Shown here piece after piece: positions 48,112 through 59,646 of a stretch of DNA of 64,000 nt (position 1 is its first letter; the number at the start of each line of letters is the position of its first letter). The notes beneath the pieces are model-generated. The model saw only the letters and a program-made list of their open reading frames with translations, searched no databases and was not told the DNA's origin. Location of the stretch: contig NC_081414.1 of assembly GCF_030272615.1 (NCBI RefSeq), positions 825,744,896 through 825,808,895 on the forward strand, given 5' to 3'. This DNA is from Cryptomeria japonica (lineage: Eukaryota > Streptophyta > Pinopsida > Cupressales > Cupressaceae). Position numbers and translations under genes: made by a program.

Positions 48112-49440
48112 TATATTTACAGAAAATGTCATTTGTGCACAATAAATGTCTAGACCTACTAATCAATATAGAAGTCTTTTCAAAATTTGAATTGCTTTTG
48201 TTGGCGTGTGCTATTAGTTTTGTTAATACCTCTAAATATGGTGCCACTTTGACATGATTGTCGCTGCAGATAAATATGGTAACGTTATGATGTATATTAT
48301 ATATGTTTCCTTCATGTCACTTCAACAGAGGTTGCACCGATAAGCCATTACTCATTTGATCCCTATCTTTGGGTTAATTGTGTCGTAGACCTTTTGGACA
48401 ATGCCTGTCGATATTACTTTAACCATCGGCATCTCTCAGAATTGCATTCTCGACTTCTTTAGTTACTCCGATGAAAGCCTCGCCTTTAACTTCACTGAAT
48501 TCCATAAGTTGTCCTGATGTTGATTTTCTAGTTACAAGCCTGGGATTGGAATAGTTATTCCGATATTGTTATATCCATTCTCTATCGAAATAAGTTACAT
48601 AGTCAGAGCACAAAATATTCATGAGTCTGATCTCATTAGCTATACCGATAAAGACTTTACCTTTAGTTGCCCTTTATCAACATTGGTTATCTCGATTTCA
48701 CTTTCTCAGTTGTGAATCTGTGATCGGAGTAACTTCCCTGACAATATATTTTTTACTTCTCATCATAACAACTTCCATTGTTGTAATACTATTAACTTGT
48801 TATTTTGTCTTCAATATTTATACCAATAAGCATGTATAATGATTTATCGATGAGTCCTTCTTTATTTTCCTTTATCGGGACAAGTTGCATTATCTAGGTA
48901 ACCTTTTAGACTTGTCCCGATCATGTATATGATCTTGATGGAATTCATATCAACATAACGTATTTCAATGTCCATATATCAAAATAGTTTGGTCTATTAG
49001 GGTTATAGAGATTTGTTGTTCCACCTTTGACAGTTACTCCGATAGACATTTGGTTCTCCTGTTCGACACAACTATGCCTATATAGTGATTTTGAGGTAGT
49101 TCATTCCATCACTATTGTGTTGGATTTCTATTCTGCCTTTATTAATCATTTCGATAGGTACCTTCAGTTTCTATTTCAGTGGAGCTATGCCGATATAGAA
49201 ATATTAAAATAATTTATTCTATCGGTATCATACAGAATTATTACTCCGCCTTTGTTAGCTATTCCGATGAGTGGCTACTTGTAAGTCCCTATCAGGGAGT
49301 TCTTCATATTCATCAATCATCACCTAAGAGACTATTCTCTACTATGATTGTGTTTCATTTTCTCCCGCATATTCTTCTTCAGATGAATCATCCATTTCTT
49401 GCAACCTTTTCTTTTTTTGCTCTATCGCCTTCATGAAATT
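48112..49440 (-). repeat. Degenerate CCGAT-motif array, left
   Basis: The minus strand repeatedly shows TATCGGNATAGCTNA-type words (plus strand TAGCTATACCGATA), near 48350, 48465, 48563, 48648, 48725, 49030, 49155, 49188, 49222 and 49259, often followed by AAAGGCGGAGTA-like sequence. Spacing is irregular, around 30-120 bp. The same words occur on the opposite strand at 59200-59640. No long frame. Subterminal repeats of a CACTA transposon are the best explanation I have; LTR U5 sequence is the alternative. Confidence 0.5.
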
Positions 49441-49620
49441 TGAAACGTGTGAACAATGGGTCTTGGATATATATAGTTCAGAGGTTTCTTATGAAAGATA
49501 ATAAGATCATTGGTAGTGGGATGTTAGGTTTTTAGGTACATCAATTATAAATTAAGGTTGTATATGATGATAATTAACTAATTATACATCGTTTGTGAAT
49601 TTAAATTTTTTTTGATACAG

Positions 49621-49824
49621 TTGGTCGAGGGTGGGATGCAGTACATTTGTACGTCACTAACAATATTTGATTGGATGACAGTATGGATTGAATGATGTCA
49701 ACAATCTGGTCGTGCATTAACATGGGAATGTGTGGCTTCTTTGGTTAAAGAAGCTCATCGTAATGGAGTTTCCAATGTTACACCAAGGGAAATTGATTTA
49801 GAATATGGTTTAAGAGATAAATAG
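49621..49824 (+). pseudogene. Exon-like segment, unknown protein
   Basis: 68 codons flanked by a good acceptor (TTTTTTTTGATACAG, ending 49620) and donor (GTATGT at 49825). The translation is protein-like, with GRALTWECVASLVKEAHRNG and TPREIDLEYGL. It contains one TGA, and the final codon TAG at the donor would be CAG before a single change. I do not recognise the domain. It lies 160 bp before the DUF4216-like exon on the same strand and may belong to the same gene. Confidence 0.5.
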
Positions 49825-49989
49825 GTATGTATAAATATATTAATCACCCATATTATTTAATTATTTTCAATTATATTGATGTATATATATGTTGCATTTT
49901 TTTTCTTTACATACATTCGGCCAAGAATAAATATGTTTATCAACTGACAATGCAATAATTTTTACATGTTTGACATATTGCAAGTGAAA

Positions 49990-50712
49990 CACCACAAGGC
50001 TATGTGGTGCAATGGTTGTAAATTTTGAATCAAAAAGTTGGGTGACACGAAGAAAACTTGTGATTCTAGGATAACTGTAGTCTTTCAGGTGACTAATGTT
50101 TCATCTAGAAGCGATATACATCCAGAAGTATTAGAAAATTAATACTATGAGATTTTGAATGATATACTTGAGTGTGACTTTAAGTCCTTCAAATTAGCTT
50201 TGTTCGTCGTCCAATGGTACAAGCTACGATTGAATGAAAATGATCCTGAGAGAAATTTTATTGAAAATGATAATGGATTTACCATGGTTAATACAAGGTC
50301 GATCGAGCGAGCTGGAAATGAGCCCTATATTATTCCAAGCCAATGTGACCATGTATTTTACTCAAAGGTTCCAAGTAAACTGGGTTGGTCATTTGTTGTT
50401 AGACATGATCCAAGAGGAAGGCTGGTAAAGTATAATATGGTGGAAGAAGAAGATACCAAAGAGCTAGAAGATGATGTAGATGATGATCATGATCAACAGT
50501 TAGTTGATGATATGCCTGACGAAGATGTCGAAGAAGAGGAACTAGATCATGATGATGTAGGAGTTAATGTTCATGAAGATGATATCCATGTGGATGATGA
50601 CATTATCAAAACTGATATCGATGACGACGATGATGATATGACCAATCCTTACAATGTCAAATTTGGGTTGGATGATACAGACAAAGAGTTGGATGAAGAA
50701 GAAGATCAATGA
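49990..50712 (+). pseudogene. DUF4216-like CACTA (En/Spm) protein segment with acidic tail
   Basis: A coding segment with TAA at 50140 in an otherwise continuous frame (VTNVSSRSDIHPEVLEN, then YYEILNDILECDF). The part at 50150-50440 follows the DUF4216 pattern: YY.IL.DI.E, ALFVVQWYKL, NGFTMVNTRS, EPYIIPSQCDHVFYSKVP and GWSFVVRHDPRG. DUF4216 accompanies TNP2-type transposases of CACTA elements. The C-terminus (50440-50712) is an unusually long Asp/Glu-rich tail ending in a stop. No TNP2 domain is visible upstream. The 186-aa frame from 50155 has no internal stop. Confidence 0.65.
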
Positions 50713-52595
50713 CTTTGAAATGTATGAGTTATGTGATAATATTATCTATTTGATATTGATTTCTTGATAGAATTATATTTGACTTATATGGTTACATAAT
50801 CAATTTATGATGTTTTTAATTTTTATGTCATTACATAATAAATTCATGATGTTACAACTATTGTAGCTCTCCTAGAAATTTCCATATGATCAAATCCTAA
50901 TTACTCTACGACTATTTATGATTAGATATTATTTGATCATATCTTTGGTTATTTCATTCCTAAAAAATTAGTGTTTCCTCATGTTGACCCCACATAGTGA
51001 CATGTGAATGGGGCCAACATTGAAATATTTTCAATTTGTGCTTGTATGGAGTGAAACTTGACATGGTTAGCCTAGACACATGCATTGATGATATGGGAGG
51101 GTTTCAAGACTCAAACATGAGGTCATGTTATATAAAGGCATCTTGTCCTTCCTAATAATACAACTTGCCTTATTCTTGGTCTCTTTCATATATTGTTCTT
51201 AGCATTTCTTTGGTTAATAGTTTCAAAAGATGAGGCTCTTCGAGTCTCATATTGGATCTATTACACATCAGTTTGTGCATTTTCATTAGCAACAAATATT
51301 TAGATGATCTTTAAAAATCTCATTGAATATAAAGATGATAATAGGATGCTAAAACATTAATATATTTTGTTTATGGAACCTAAACCATAAGGTTTGTCAC
51401 TCTAATGCTAAAACCAAGTCAAATTAACCCCTAACACCTATTGGAAAAGTCAAAACATGCCTTCCTTTCAAATTTACAAGAACATATAAACCTTTTGAAA
51501 CTACACATGCATGTTATGAAAGTGTATGTAATCCTACTTATAGCGGAAGTTCACATGATAAGCTAACCAATGGCACTATATTGGAGGATAAAACCACCTA
51601 TGTAATTATTTTAAGAGGTAAGGGATGCCTCTTAGTGGAATTTTGAGCCTTGGATTAATCCATAGTGCTAAAATTAGTTCTAGTGTTCTTCCCTTGGTGT
51701 TATGTCTATCTCTATAATTTCCCATACTTAACCATTTCATCATCCCTTTTCCCAAGCTATTTGAATCATAATATAAACTTGATCCAATCTCACATTAGCC
51801 CCTTAGGTAATTATCCATTTCCTCCAAGTTGAATGGAATATTTTGTACCAATGCATCTATGTTTTCCTACCCTCATGGATCAAGACTTGACATCACATTA
51901 ATAAGATATTGATTGCAAGCATTTCTTCCATGATGCTTAAATGACAAAATATCAGAGAGCTCAATCTTTAGTTAAGTAGTATTTCAATGACTGATTCTTA
52001 GACATCCATCATGATTAAACATCACATATCATAATCCTTTTAACAATCACTAGGATTGTAGATAATATTCAATCATATCATAGGAAATAAATCAAAAATT
52101 ATAAAGAAAGAGAAAACCAATTATATAAACTCAGCAATCCACCATATAAAAATTATATTTTGTATAAAATAAAATAAACTATATGTTGACATAGCATATA
52201 TATTTTGTATATAAACTATATATTTAGAATTTTGGTCGTATGTTATGTCATGCTCCTGCGCTCTTGCTATGCCAACATATAGTTGCACCGAGAACCACTC
52301 CATCTAGCCCTTGAGTCGAGAGTTGCGAGACTTCATTGGATGAGTACTGCAAGGCCATTGAGTTGAGGAGGAAGAATAGGAACCATTTGGAAGGAGGAAA
52401 TCCAGAGTGAGAGGTGAGGACACTCAGAAAGGGAAAATCGACCAAGGGACAATGAATGTAAGTGATTTTTCCCCCACATTTAGAAATATTGTTTCAAGTA
52501 TAGTGATTTAGACTCTGTTTGTTCTCATAGAGGTGTTGCATGCTATATTTTGGTCAATTTGAGATAATTTCCCATTGAAAAACCCAAGTGCTACC
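50713..52595. other. Non-coding DNA, no feature seen
   Basis: AT-rich sequence without convincing frames. A 10-bp imperfect inverted repeat, GTTGACCCCA ... TGGGGCCAAC, lies near 50988-51023. I cannot say whether this is intron or intergenic. Confidence 0.4.
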
Positions 52596-52603
52596 TAGTA
52601 CTA

Positions 52604-53342
52604 GTGTCTGGTTAGTTTGAAGAACCAAGCTTTGAGATGTTGAATTAGTTGGGTGGCCATTTTTGGCTTGTGAACTTCAGTTTTTGTATCTGTCTTAGCA
52701 TATTTTTTCTACTATGAGATTGAAAGGAATTCCCATCACATAACAACACATGAAGTTCCCTAGGATTCAAATTTCTAAACTTCGATGAAATAAATTTACA
52801 TATTGATGTCCACAAATGATAAAAAGGGCTGAAAAACAATACATGGTTCATGAGTGCAATGAAAAATGCCTAGTGCCTATCCATAAGAAAATATGTAGAA
52901 GTACAAGAGATGAAAAAAAGACAAGGAGCCATTAAATTGTTTTGAATATTTCACTGAACTAGGGAAAGCCCAAAAGAGAATAGTAATGAAAGTCGAATTT
53001 TTTTTTCAAGTTCCAAAAGAGTATAAATGGTTCAAAGATGTTGTGGGTGTCTGGAAAATGGTGAAGGAATGGTAGATAGGGAGGGACCTAATTAGCCTCT
53101 TTAAATGGATTCTAAAAAAAGAAACAAACTCTGATACATTTTGGGGTTCTTCTGAGTAGGGCCCATCTTTTATTATTTTATTTGGGGGACCCAAAAAACC
53201 ATAGGGGTAGAAACCTATGGAGATTCATCATTAAAGGAAAGGGATCTGTCCATTTAGAAATAGAATGAAAGGATGGTTGCATGAGGGGCTATTTCACATC
53301 AAAGGTGGTCCAAAAAATTTCTTAGACTAACTAACCAGACAC
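52604..53342. mobile_element. MITE-like element with 13-bp TIRs
   Basis: Ends carry GTGTCTGGTTAGT (52604-52616) and its exact reverse complement (53330-53342). The flanking octamers TAGTACTA (52596-52603) and CAATACTA (53343-53350) match at 6 of 8 positions, compatible with a decayed 8-bp target duplication of the hAT type. At 739 bp with no transposase it would be non-autonomous. Confidence 0.55.
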
Positions 53343-53639
53343 CAATACTACCTCAGAGGAACTATTGTCTTTGAGGAAGGTGCTCCAAAAAATTTCATAG
53401 ATAGGTACAAAAAGTAATAGCAACCTTCAAACAACTAACGCAATCAACCTCTAAGAAACAAGACAAGGACTCCTCTAGATGTTCCCCAAACCCAAGGCTT
53501 CAAAATACAAGGTTGGTGACCCTACAAACCATTCGCATGCTTACCAAGTGATCTCTGATCATCAGACCCTTACAAGGTTTATTGATACATTCACAACTAT
53601 TGTTACCTCCACATGCATTTGACTAGTAGTGACAACCTT

Positions 53640-54220
53640 GGTTTTTAATCCTCCAACCCCATACCTTGGGATCACATCACCATGAAAGAAATTATTCCAA
53701 CATCCTTATGGGTCTGACACTGCCACATGGGTTCATGTGACTCCTTTTTCATTTGAGTCAATTGAACTAACAATGCATGCACATCTTCTAAAGGCGTGAA
53801 CCTCTCTTCAAACTTGTCTTTAAGTGTGACCCAATATATAATCGAACCAACAAAAAGGTTATAAATCTAGTCAGCTACAATACCTTGCAAAGTCTCCACA
53901 AATAACCTTATAGATACATCTTCATGTTCAACATCGTGAAAACCACATGCAATGTAGAAAGAAGCAATTTGTTCGTCAGGGTGTTGTTGTCCATCTCCAA
54001 AGAACTTGGGAAAGTTCTTCCTCGAACCATCAAGAAGAGAATGTAATGGAGGAGTCAGATTCAATGAACCAAAAGAATTCCCCAACAGCCATCTTATGTG
54101 TCCCTGGTGAAATCTTGAGAAATTACAAGAACAACAATTACAATGAATAGGATATCGGTATACTTCAAACAAAAGTGTGAGGCTTTTGGATGTGTATTGG
54201 TATTTCCAGTAGAAACCCAA
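53640..54220 (-). pseudogene. Gypsy-2 Gag N-terminal part
   Basis: The minus-strand frame reads FGSLNLTPPLHSLLDG, then NFPKFFGDGQQHPDEQI, VEHEDVSIRLFVETLQG and, after a TAG where WIYNL is expected, the rest of a Ty3-Gypsy gag core (LKDKFEERF near 53820). It starts about 100 bp after the PBS at 54291-54309. The remainder of the element beyond about 53640 is not recognisable. Confidence 0.78.
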
Positions 54221-54290
54221 GAAAATTTATTCTGAAAACAACAAGACACTAGACTTCAAACATAAGCATGAGGCTTCCGAATGCATTCAT

Positions 54291-54309
54291 GTCCCTAGTA
54301 GAGTCACCA
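54291..54309 (-). other. Gypsy-2 primer-binding site
   Basis: TGGTGACTCTACTAGGGAC on the minus strand, the Tat-type PBS (TGGCGACTCTGCTGGGGAC) with three transitions, five bases after the LTR end. Confidence 0.75.
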
Positions 54310-54314
54310 AAAAC

Positions 54315-57300
54315 TGTTGGTTGAAAATTTTGTACACTTTGGGGATGTGCAAAATTGTGGTTTTAGCCACAGTGTGTGAGTATGATACTCTCCTAATTTA
54401 GGGAAGGCTCCCCCTATCTACAAACTAAAATAATCTAGTATGGGTGGGACATCAATCTTTCTTCTTCTTTCAAGAAAATCTATACTCTTTTCTCTTCACA
54501 AAAAAGTAATAGCAATTGGAAATTAATAACAACAAATACAGAAATGAGACTTTTGTAGAATTTTTGGAACACAAAGGGAAGCAAAGTTTCCATGAAAGCA
54601 CAAAGACCTTTGTGACTTCTCGTGACGGGAAAACAGAAAGAAAGCTTAAAGTCTTCAACTATCTATTCTCCTATCAACCTTTTTGGATGATTTTTTGCTA
54701 ACCAAGCACAATATGTAGCAACTCAAAGTCTAACTACATGATTCACTTCACCTTATATGCACAAGTCCTAAAAATAGAAGCAACACAAAGTCTACAAGCT
54801 ATCTTCCCTCTTGAGCTTTCCACACTAGCTTCAAATATGATAAGCAAGTCAAAGTCTACAAGATTGCATTTAAATCTCTTGAACAATATAACAAAAATAC
54901 AATCAACTCCAGAAAATGTCATCACATAACAACTTGAATTGGCACAAAGTCTCAACACAACTTTCCTCTTTTATTGAAAGCAATTTAATTTACATCTAAG
55001 CTCAAAGTCTTAGAGTGGACATACAAACATTCAAAATTTTGTTGCATTTCCAAAAGATATCAATTACATTAGACCCCCTCAAGTATTTATAGGAGAGTAG
55101 CCTTGAGAAAAAGGTGGGAGTATCCTAACTAACTTGAGAAATTCTCTCAACCACCATGACTTATTCAAACTACAGTCCTAATTGAACTCAACTTGTAGTT
55201 GCTTTACATGTAATTACAAAAGTGCAAGTGATGAGTTAACTTGCAATTACAAAGTTATTTTTTACATGTAACTTGTCAAAACAAAATTACAAATGCATAA
55301 TTGAGATTATTCTATGTGTCCAAAGACATGACTCTAACTGCATCATTCTTTGTCTGTGATGATCTTCATGCCGCTTTAGGATGCTAGAACTTGAAGTATT
55401 CTAGATTGGTAAAGACATCTTGAACTAGAATGAGAATTTGCATCCTTAATGATCTTTGTGTCCTTGGCCAACGAACTTCAACCTTATCTTCTTGCTTGGG
55501 GTAGTACTGGCTTTTCAGGAGGGAAAGGGTTGCCTTCCTCTTTTCATGTCATGACCATCTCTGTCTTGAAAGCATTCTATGATTTCAACCATGAATTGCT
55601 ATTGTATCTCTTATTTGTATCATCATCCAATCTTGAAATCTTCTTGAAAAATAAGGCCCATGCTTTAATCCATTGATTTGGTGGATCGTGTGTGCAAACT
55701 AGACTGACAAGGGAAGGGATAAAATGATGCAAAAATGGGCTCACAAGTGAATTTTGGGTTTTGGAAGTTGCATTACATGTGTGGGAAAAATAAGTGCATT
55801 AACTTGCAATTATGGAGAACAAACATGAAACTTCGTATGTGTAATCGGTAAACACAAGTTTGCACTTGTAATTGGACCTTTAAAACTCATTTTCAAGTGT
55901 TTTTTGAGGGCATTTTGGACCAATTTTGGATCTTGGGGAACATTTTACAAGTATATAGGTGGGGAAGAACAAATGTGCAATCGGTCTTTTGAAACCGGAA
56001 TGCAAGTATACTTGTAAAAAGGAAAATGAAGAAGTGGGTGAAAAATGAGATTGTGACATGTGGGAAATGACGAGAATGGTAGGTATGGATGAAAATGGGA
56101 AGATTTTGGGAGGATCATCTTTATGAAAATGGGAAGAAATTTCAACTTGTAATCAGATTTTAAAAACCCGATTTTGAAAGGATGAATATTTTTCAACTTA
56201 GAAACTTGGAATTTCACTAAAAAATGGTTGAGGTTTTTCAACCAAAGGGGTAGATCAACTATTTTAATTTCACTTGCAAATGGGTTTTTAAATCCTGAAT
56301 GCAAGTAAAGAGGGAAAATGGGAAAAGACAATGCAATTTGCAAACTTGGAACAAAGGGGAAAATCTCTCACAAAACTGATTTTAGGCAAGAACTAACAAG
56401 ACTAACATATATACAAATTGATCAAGGAAACCAAAACAAACTAAAATAAGAAAAAAAAACAAGAACAAGGGATGAAAGCATACCTTGATCAACAAAATGA
56501 CCTCCCAAGAACAAGAAGCAATCCTTGAAAGAAAAGATTGAATCTCTTAAATAGACAACAAACCAAACTTCAAACTCGAGCCACGTTTTTGAAAAAATGT
56601 CATATGGAGCAAAACGCCTATCAAAAGCATGAAGAATCAGTCTAGAAATGAATCCAACCTCCACGCCTAGCCAAGACAAGTCAAAATGATTTGGGAGAGA
56701 CAAGGTTCGTGGCACTTGAATGAAGCAAATCATGGTATTTCAAAAACACATGTTTGTTGTCAAAACGCCATGAAACTAGCAACAACATCTTCCAAATGGC
56801 ATGAAAGGAGTTCGAAGATGCATGAGAATAGGTTAGGAATCAAAACACCTTCCTTCTCCTTGAATTTCTCCACAAAAATTATTGGAATCTTCAACAAAAT
56901 CCACCTCTATAGCTGGTCGGGTTTTTGAGAAAAAATAACAAGTTCAAAATTGCAAAGAACAAAAGAAATCGAGTTTTTAAAACCCAAATTGCAAGTTTCA
57001 AAATGTTACTTTTCATTCTTTAAGGAAAAATCGGATTTGTGAGAGCAAACTACAAGTTGAAAATACATGTAAAAGAGAAATAAAACTCTCTTTACAAGTT
57101 TTAAACAACTCAACAAAAGACATGTAAAGGGAAAATAAAATTTCTTTTACAAGTCACAAAAATAACTTAAAAATAAAACTTGTAATAGGAAAATAAAATC
57201 CCTATTACAACTAAAAGTGACTTTATAAAACTTGTAATGGAGGAGAAAAACCCCTACCATAACTTAAAATCACTTAAGTGAAACTTTTTAAATAACTTAC

Positions 57301-57739
57301 AAGTTTTGTTTTAACTTTACAATTTAAAGTTCACTTGTAATATGTTCAAAAAGTTCCTACAATGACTAAAAAGCCAAAAAGCAACAAGGGGGAAATAAAA
57401 AGTAAGTTACAAGTTTAAAAATTGCATAAAGTGCACTTGTAATTGACTTAAAATTTTCCTACAACACTAAAACAAGAGAAAAATAAAAATTGCAACTTAA
57501 GGAAAATTTCCCACCTGCAGTAAGAGAGAAAAAATCAAAATTGAAGGAAAAACATAGCAAATGAACTTGAAATGCAATGAAATTTGAAATGTTGATCAAG
57601 GATGGACTGAGGATTAAGCTAGTCCAAGGGAAAAGAAAAATTTTACCTCAGGAAGTGTGCTTTTGAGTAAATTTTTTATTTTTTAACAAAATTTTAAAAA
57701 GAGTTGTCTATTTTTGTGAATACAAAAATACGGACAACA
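54315..57739 (-). repeat. Gypsy-2 5' LTR (long, right edge uncertain)
   Basis: The left edge is firm: the minus strand ends CCAACA next to the PBS. A CTATAAATA TATA box lies at 55084-55092 (minus). The right edge is set at 57739, where the minus strand reads TGTTGTCC, by TGTT...AACA symmetry only. Within 55140-57560 words such as ACTTGTAA and its complement recur many times in both orientations, a degenerate internal array. Confidence 0.5.
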
Positions 57740-57844
57740 TAAATATTGACCCAAAATGGTCGTGGTGACCTCAAAGGGTTCTTGGTACTCCTGCATCATA
57801 TCCATCCCCTAAGAAGATTCCCTTGTCACAAGAGAAAGTGTTGA

Positions 57845-58650
57845 GTATTTATTTGCCTTGTCTCATTCGATGGAGTGCAAGTACCACCAAATAGTTATTT
57901 GTCACATTTGTCTTCCTTGAGCGAGGGAAATTCAGCAAGAGAAGAGGAAAGTGAGACATGTAGTAGGTCTAAAAGAGGGAGATCAACTAGAGGTCAAAAG
58001 ATTAGAATAAAATTTTGTAAATGCATGTAATTTTTTCTTGATGAAGGGGGGTCATGTTCCTATGATGATGAGAGCATATGCAACATCGAGGTGTCCTTGG
58101 GCTACAAACATCTACAGAAACAATGGGTACCCAAGGAACTTCTTCCGATAAACACTGATTTTTGTGTCAACGAGAGGATATATCACATAGCACCATCATC
58201 ATTACATGGTTTGGGCCTATTTTGCATGTATGACATAAAGGTCTATTACAACAAAGTTACTAAATTGATGGAGTATGTCGGACCCTGTTACAGTTACAAA
58301 GATTGGATGCATCTGGTTCAATATACATGAAGTATGCGTAGGTATGCATTGTCAGCAAATTATATACAACTAAAAGATAATGATCAAAATAAATGAGTGG
58401 CTATGTACATTGATAGAAGGCCAAAAGCATCAAGGAATATTGTAGGGTTTATAAACAATACATGACCTCAATCAACAAATAAGCAACCCAATTGCATATT
58501 CGTGGCACGTGAGGGAAACCATGTATTAGTATGTGCGATAAAATCAATAACTGTAGAGGAAGAGTTACTAATTGATTACAATTGAAATCGCATATATACA
58601 AACACAATTACTATGGGGGTGGTATGTACTATATACCATTTTACCCAACC
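57845..58650 (+). pseudogene. SET-domain protein, decayed
   Basis: SET domains transfer methyl groups to protein lysines, often histones. The frame has an upstream Ser/Glu- and Arg-rich region (SHLSSLSEGN, KRGRSTRGQK), then a pre-SET-like Cys/acidic part. The SET core reads SSLHGLGLF (58190-58220), LMEYVGPCYSY, RRYALSANYIQL, MYIDRRPKASRNIVGFINNT, NKQPNCIF, then EEELLIDYN, i.e. the G-G-F, N-H-like, PNC and DYN landmarks in order. One frame is kept throughout but is broken by TAA at 58028 and TGA at 58328, 58394, 58469 and near 58583. At least three of the TGAs sit where Arg (CGA) or a similar codon is plausible. There is no ATG start in a convincing context. Confidence 0.8.
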
Positions 58651-58838
58651 TCCAATTAACGACTCTAATATACCATTTTATTATTATGTTTTTTCAGTAA
58701 GCCTATTAGTTTCATTTCGGTAATATTTTTTTATATTTAATTTTTGTTATAGCAAGACATTGTTACAGTAAGTATTGGTTTATCTCAATTGGTATATTGG
58801 TTTATTATTATGTTAATTTTGATAATATTTTAATATTC

Positions 58839-59075
58839 TTGTCGAAGTCGGATGATTGAGGAAAGACACTACCAGTAGAGGAGAGCATCTATAGGGAGGT
58901 GTAGTCACTATTATGCGATGATAACATCACATATTCCACAAACCCTCTAGATATGATAAGGAAGACCCCAAAAAAATGCAATTAAGAAATCCTTCAGTTG
59001 TTATTCATAGTGCCTCAAACATATGAGATAAGAGAAAGGGTTAAAATATTGACTGAGAGAGCATGCAACTTGCAA
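58839..59075 (+). pseudogene. Exon-like segment downstream of SET
   Basis: The plus-strand frame contains LPVEESIYREV, NPLDMIRKTPKKCN and LQLLFIVPQTYEIRERVKIL, ending at a canonical donor GTAAGT (59076-59081). Three in-frame stops. The domain is not recognised. It may be a later exon of the SET-containing gene or of the transposon gene. Confidence 0.4.
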
Positions 59076-59182
59076 GTAAGTTGTCATGAGATCTTTAATT
59101 ATAACATAAGTTCATTCATGGTTTTATATTTTGTACTCTTTTATATCATTAACTAAAATATGCGTTATTTTTACATGATTTT

Positions 59183-59640
59183 TTGTATCCTCATGATGCT
59201 GCAATCCCATCGAAATCCCCAAAACTATCAGAATTGCACAAAATGGATAAACCGACAGTACAAACTTATTCCAAAAATGCACCTTGCAACACTATCGGTA
59301 TAGCTATATTGATCAAGACTCATCGGCTAGATTTATACTATCAGAATAGCATGAAAAATTTAAATCGAGAGTAGAAACTATTCTGATCAATTGACCATTG
59401 ACAAAGCTATCCTGATAACTCTTGTCAAGGCGAAAACTAACCATCGATAAATTATCCTGATATGCTTCCACTGATTCCAGAATAATTTTTCAATGAATTA
59501 TTTTATTTTATTTTAAACTGAAGGGTTTCATCAAAATTTTGACGAACATAGCTATCGACATATGTTATACTAATAAACAAACTTCCTCAGAGATGACTTT
59601 TTTAGCATAGTTGTACCGATCATCAAAAGGATAATTCTAT
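59183..59640 (+). repeat. Degenerate CCGAT-motif array, right
   Basis: Words such as CTATCGGTATAGCTA (near 59297), CATCGGCTAG, TATCAGAATAGC, CCATCGATAA and TATCCTGATA recur; the orientation is opposite to the array at 48112-49440. The array stops at the LTR boundary at 59647. Confidence 0.5.
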
Positions 59641-59646
59641 TGGAAT

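Noticed and set aside
48085-48112. TTGGTTTCATATCAGAAC on the minus strand as the Gypsy-1 PBS
   Set aside because: It only loosely resembles TGGTATCAGAGC (an insertion is needed), and the adjoining sequence is not homologous to the Gypsy-1 3' LTR.
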